Positions 60,432 through 64,000 of a DNA stretch of 64,000 nucleotides are shown piece by piece; the stretch's first letter is position 1, and the number at the start of each line of letters is the position of its first letter. The stretch comes from a bacterium UBP2_UBA5202 (lineage in GTDB: Bacteria; Edwardsbacteria; AC1; EtOH8). Position numbers and translations under genes: made by a program. The stretch is from positions 5,604 to 69,603 of the forward strand of contig DHVS01000001.1 in NCBI GenBank assembly GCA_002412795.1, read 5' to 3'. The notes beneath the pieces were generated by a model. The model saw only the letters and a program-made list of their open reading frames with translations, was not told where the DNA came from and searched no databases.

Positions 60432-62096
60432 TCAAACTTCGTGCCGCTCCAAACTCTTCAAACCCATCCTCAGGGGCACATATATCACAAACCCCGATAT
60501 CACCACAAAAAGCATCAAAGCAACCGCCAAAGCGCTTCCGTAACTTATATGGTGCCGCCATTGCCCGGCGGCATACAGATAGGCCGGCCAGGCCAGCACC
60601 ACCACCGAAAGCCCCACATAACCCAGCCCGGCCAAGGCGGCCAGCAGTCCCCCCAGCCCCGAGGCGATCCGGCTGGGGTTTCGTTCCTTAAAATCTGGGA
60701 AGATGGCCCCCAGGCCCAGCACCAGGCTGGTGATGGCCAGGCACATCAGGCCCAGGGAAAAATGGCTTAACAGCCGCATCTGGGGCAGGGTCTTTAAAAT
60801 ATTGTTGGAAAGCAAACTCAGGGTCTCGGTCAGCACCAGCGCCACCGCCAGGTTAAGGGTAGATTTCTCCATCAGCAGTCTTTTGGCCGAGACCGGAGCC
60901 GAGCGCATCAGCCACATCATCGGGCCTTCCAGGCTGATCACCGGGAACACGAACCGCACCGACAGGGTGGCCAGAATGTACCCGGCAAAGGCGAAATTCA
61001 AAAAGGCGATGGCCACCTTCCAGACCGAAAAGGTGAACAGCAGGGGATAGGTCCGCAGGCCCGCCAGGTAGATCACCAGCAGGGAGAGGAAGATCAGTCC
61101 CTGGGCCCACTGGCCGGGGTCGCGCATAAAGAGCAAAGCGTCCTTGGCCGCAATGGGCAGGCGGTCGGCCAGTTTGGCGGTGAGCCAAAAACTTTTCCTA
61201 AAACCCAGGTCCGGGGAATTGCCCACCCGCCCTGTCAATGCGTGATAGTAGATCTTTCCCGCCAGCCAGAAACACAGCCCCCCCCAGAAGGCGGCGGTGA
61301 TCAAAAGCAGCCAGGCCATCTTCAGCGCCTCTCCAAAATTTTCGGGCAGGGGGGCCAGCACCAGCCGGGCCAGCCAGGTGCCGGGCAAAAGCGGCGAGCC
61401 CGCCAGCGCCAGCTGGGACAGGTAGCGCTCCAGCTCGGGCATGGTGTCGATCTGGGCGATCACCATCCCTTTGGGCTGGCCGAACAAAAAGAAGGCCCAG
61501 GCTGCCAGGGCCAAAAACAGCAACAGGAATCCCAGTAACTGGCGCAGTCCCATCTTGGGAAAGATTTTTATCAGGACCAAAAAGACCGACACCGACAGAA
61601 AGGCCGGCAGGGTGGTGAAGACCAGCAGGGATATCAGATAGAACGCCAGGGCAAAGACGCCCTGGTGCCGGGCCGCGGTAAGCGCCGCCAACAGGGGCAG
61701 GCCCATTATCAAAGTGGCCCAGGTGCTGAAGGAAAAGTTCTGCAGGAAGCGGTAGCTGAACAGTTTGGAGGGGTCTATGGGGGTGGCCAGCAGGTAGTCC
61801 ACCTCCGGGGAATAGTACAGTGTGGAGAGCGAGGTGATCAGGTTGCTTAAAAACAGCATCAAAAAGAAGGTCAGAAAGGCGGTGGACATCAGCCGGAACA
61901 GCAGGGGCCGCCCGATCTCCTCCAAGGCCAGCAGGTAGGCGAAGATCTTATAGAACAAAAAATACCCGCCCACCAGGAACACGGCCACGGCGAACAGGTA
62001 TGACCCCAGCTGCAGCAGGCGGCCCCGGCGGGGGGCGAAGATCTGCGAGGCCGAGGCCCGGAACAGGGTGGATATTAGATAAAGCGATAAGCGCAT
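60432..62096 (-). CDS. ABC-2-like multi-pass membrane protein
   Basis: 554 residues from ATG 62096; a longer reading to 62138 would start inside a dispersed repeat. About twelve to fourteen hydrophobic helices with a cytoplasmic stretch containing SPEVDYLLATPIDPSKLFSYRF and LPIAAKDALLFMRDPGQWAQG. These are typical of the large 'putative ABC exporter / ABC_tran_2' permease group that usually works with a separate ATPase. No ATPase gene lies beside it in this window. Substrate unknown. Confidence 0.75.
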   Translation of the reverse strand: MRLSLYLISTLFRASASQIFAPRRGRLLQLGSYLFAVAVFLVGGYFLFYKIFAYLLALEEIGRPLLFRLMSTAFLTFFLMLFLSNLITSLSTLYYSPEVDYLLATPIDPSKLFSYRFLQNFSFSTWATLIMGLPLLAALTAARHQGVFALAFYLISLLVFTTLPAFLSVSVFLVLIKIFPKMGLRQLLGFLLLFLALAAWAFFLFGQPKGMVIAQIDTMPELERYLSQLALAGSPLLPGTWLARLVLAPLPENFGEALKMAWLLLITAAFWGGLCFWLAGKIYYHALTGRVGNSPDLGFRKSFWLTAKLADRLPIAAKDALLFMRDPGQWAQGLIFLSLLVIYLAGLRTYPLLFTFSVWKVAIAFLNFAFAGYILATLSVRFVFPVISLEGPMMWLMRSAPVSAKRLLMEKSTLNLAVALVLTETLSLLSNNILKTLPQMRLLSHFSLGLMCLAITSLVLGLGAIFPDFKERNPSRIASGLGGLLAALAGLGYVGLSVVVLAWPAYLYAAGQWRHHISYGSALAVALMLFVVISGFVIYVPLRMGLKSLERHEV

Positions 62097-62109
62097 AGTT
62101 TTTTCTTTT

Positions 62110-62190
62110 GCCACAAAGGCACCAAGACACCAAACCATTTTTAAAAACGGGAAATAGGAAATGTAATTTGTGCCTTTGCGTCTTAGTGGC
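62110..62190 (-). repeat. Dispersed inverted repeat, ~81 bp
   Basis: Arms GCCACAAAGGCACCAAGACA and GCCTTTGCGTCTTAGTGGC around an AT-rich centre; sister of the 18671 copy. It occupies nearly the whole gap between the two minus-strand genes. Confidence 0.8.
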
Positions 62191-62207
62191 AGACCAACGC
62201 AAGAGAC

Positions 62208-63767
62208 TCAGATCTTCTCGAACTCACTGTGCGACAGGGCCAGGATGTTGTCGATGGGGAACAGCCAGCGGACATCCAGAAGTTTCCGCTGGATCAGCGC
62301 CAGCCGGGGGGCGGGGGGCAGCTGCATCACGGCCGCCACCACCTTCTCGATGTACTTCTCCCGGCCGCCGCGGGCATAAACGCTGAAGACCTTCTCCGAG
62401 GCCATCTCGGCCTCCTCGATCAGCATGGAATCTTCGGACGATAACTTTGGCAGAGGCAAAAGCCGCACTGCTTTTAGGCTGGCGAAGGCCTGGGCCGTCT
62501 GGGCGGGCTTGGCGGAGAAGGGCGACAGTCCCTCCACCACCTCCAGAAAGCCGGAGGGGATGACGAACATCTTTTCATCCTTCAGCAGTTTTTCCGCTTT
62601 TTGAGCCAGGCCCTCCAGCTTGATGTGGTGCCAGCGTAAAATTCTGCCGGCCTCCCCTGTGCCGCCCAACAGTTCCAGCAGATCCGGGGGCATGGCCATG
62701 ATGAAGGCCAGGGTTCGCAGCTCTTCGTCCCTGATCTGGGGCATGAATGACAGGCTTTGGATCTGACGCTGGTGAAGGTAAAGAGCGAATTGGGGCAGAA
62801 CCTGGCTTTCATCATAGATCGGCCAGCCGTTGACCAGGGTCTGGCCGATGTCCGAGGAAAAGGAAAGGCTGCTGTTCTCCATAGGCAGGTTGCCCAGCAG
62901 GTGGGAGAAGCCGTCCAGATTGGCCAGGATCTGGGGGTGGTTAAAGGGATAGCGGGTGATGTTCCTGATCAGCAGGCCGAATTGTTTCATCAGCAGGGCG
63001 ATGGTCTTTACCTGGAAGGCTGGATCAAACGACCGGGACTCCTGGGGGGCGGCCGCCAGCCCGGAGGCCTTTTCAGCCAGGCCCAGTTCCAGCAGTTCGC
63101 TCAGGGTCTGGCAGGTCAAAAATTTCCCCATTCCGCTCAAAGCGATCAGATTGGCCGCCGACAGGGACCGCAGGCCCAAAAACTCCAGCAGCTTCTCCTG
63201 TTCCGGGGTCAGCCCGGCCGGCCGGGGCTTGGAGCCTGCCTTGACGATGGTTTCCAGCGAGGGGATCTCCTTCTTGATCCGCAGCCACTCGTCCAGCCGC
63301 CGCATGCCCTCCAGCAGAAAGCCGTCCACCGCCAGCCGCACCGGGTATTTGGCCTGGGTGTACAGCCTGGCCTTGACGTCGAAGACGTAGTGCCCCTCCA
63401 CCCAGGTGAAGATCTCGTCCATGATCTCCTGGATCTTGAAGCGGATCACCTCCTCAAAATCGTCCTGCGACAAAAAGCCGCGCTCGATCAGGATCTCCTC
63501 CAGGGGGACCTTAAGGGCCTTCTGCTGGGCCTCGGCCTCCATGAATCCGGCCTGGGAAACCAGACCGGTCTTGAACAGGTACTCGGAGATATGCTCCTGC
63601 CGGCCTTCCTGGCGGTAGAAACCCCCGGTGATGTATCCCTGGTCCAGGTCAAAGGCGGCCTCGTCCTGTCCCTGCCTCAGGGTCAGGACGCCGTTCTTGC
63701 GCTGGCTGGAGATCAGCTGCAGTATCTCGGGGATGCTGAAGTCGGAAAGATTTCCTTCTAATGCCAT
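62208..63767 (-). CDS. DUF4388 (PATAN-type) domain protein
   Basis: 519 residues. The N-terminus (MALEGNLSDFSIPEILQLIS, NGVLTLRQGQDEAAFDLDQG, GRQEHISEYLFKTGLVSQAG, about 1-165) is a DUF4388/PATAN-like domain, which in other bacteria adapts signalling proteins to gliding, polarity or two-component systems. The rest is mostly helical with a winged-helix-like region (about 185-235) and a C-terminal HEAT-like part. No catalytic motif. Its upstream region contains tandem repeats that start at its own ATG. Confidence 0.8.
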   Translation of the reverse strand: MALEGNLSDFSIPEILQLISSQRKNGVLTLRQGQDEAAFDLDQGYITGGFYRQEGRQEHISEYLFKTGLVSQAGFMEAEAQQKALKVPLEEILIERGFLSQDDFEEVIRFKIQEIMDEIFTWVEGHYVFDVKARLYTQAKYPVRLAVDGFLLEGMRRLDEWLRIKKEIPSLETIVKAGSKPRPAGLTPEQEKLLEFLGLRSLSAANLIALSGMGKFLTCQTLSELLELGLAEKASGLAAAPQESRSFDPAFQVKTIALLMKQFGLLIRNITRYPFNHPQILANLDGFSHLLGNLPMENSSLSFSSDIGQTLVNGWPIYDESQVLPQFALYLHQRQIQSLSFMPQIRDEELRTLAFIMAMPPDLLELLGGTGEAGRILRWHHIKLEGLAQKAEKLLKDEKMFVIPSGFLEVVEGLSPFSAKPAQTAQAFASLKAVRLLPLPKLSSEDSMLIEEAEMASEKVFSVYARGGREKYIEKVVAAVMQLPPAPRLALIQRKLLDVRWLFPIDNILALSHSEFEKI

Positions 63768-63962
63768 CGGTCTTAGATCACAGTTAATGGTTTTTTATTT
63801 AGCCACAAAAATGCACAAATAACACAAAACTATTTTTAATCTCAAAATAGGAGGCCATCGGATTTAGGTCATGGCAATGGTTTTTTATTTAGCTACAATA
63901 ATGTACAAAAAACAAAACTTTTTTATTTCAAATTAGGAGACCGTCGGTTTTAGGTCACAACT
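63766..63962 (+). repeat. Tandem ~88-bp repeats at the 5' edge of the DUF4388 gene
   Basis: Units begin CCATCGGTCTTAGATCAC (63764), CCATCGGATTTAGGTCAT (63855) and CCGTCGGTTTTAGGTCAC (63940), each followed by aaTGGTTTTTTATTTAG-like sequence. The first unit includes the gene's start codon (minus strand). The unit also contains a gccacaaaaatgcacaaa arm of the dispersed family. Confidence 0.72.
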
Positions 63963-64000
63963 AATGTTTTTTTATTTACTGAACTTTGGCAAAATCAATA

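Overview
The window reads as a chromosomal segment of a GC-rich, Gram-negative (diderm) bacterium. Outer-membrane barrels, porins, a lipoprotein box, a LytM peptidase and SecDF all point to two membranes. The mix of FlgD/lamin-tail surface protein, TPR-rich proteins, HD-GYP and PAS/GAF kinases, PilT pairs and abundant short palindromic intergenic repeats fits an uncultured FCB-type or candidate-phylum bacterium. The phylum assignment is inference only; there is no rRNA here and one tRNA (Val-UAC).

Layout. 1-3454 (minus): a Na+/Ca2+-exchanger-family protein running off the left edge, then secF and secD. 3829-7834: two TPR proteins flanking a threonine 3-dehydrogenase, and a small membrane protein. 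8043-11289: an acetate-type symporter operon (DUF485, SSF symporter, porin). 11350-15428: acpS, acsA, an acyl carrier protein and a Kbl-like alpha-oxoamine synthase. 15429-17455: an AT-richer island with an orphan gene and a zeta-like kinase pair, inserted so that the 5' end of kbl is duplicated. 17456-20391: intact kbl, an M23 peptidase, tRNA-Val and a winged-helix protein. 20567-24686: a secreted subunit, an Ig-fold chaperone-like protein and an outer-membrane barrel; the last two share a C-terminal TPR tail. 24744-38343: a phosphate regulon of PhoBR, a PHP hydrolase, a porin, two Pst transporters with three PstB ATPases, and PhoU. Four promoters there carry 11-bp-periodic TTAACA-type boxes.

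38608-40198: an AbiE-type toxin-antitoxin pair with a promoter/operator. 40469-42625: tex. 42849-48088: a coiled-coil membrane receptor, a J-like TPR protein lacking HPD, and two PilT-type ATPases. 48372-53921: an HD-GYP, kinase, receiver, kinase signalling run. 54317-60277: a lamin-tail surface protein, cobO, tldD/tldE and a small barrel. 60432-63767 (minus): an ABC-2-like membrane protein and a DUF4388 protein, ending in tandem repeats.

How it fits together. Tdh plus Kbl would convert threonine to glycine and acetyl-CoA. The symporter plus AcsA would take up and activate acetate. The most unusual system is in the phosphate locus. PstB2 has lost the Q-loop Gln and H-loop His, while its neighbour PstB3 has lost the LSGGQ signature but kept Q and H. 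These are complementary defects, which predict an asymmetric heterodimer with one canonical and one degenerate ATP site. The chaperone/barrel/subunit cluster at 20.5-24.7 kb is the second candidate for an undescribed system.
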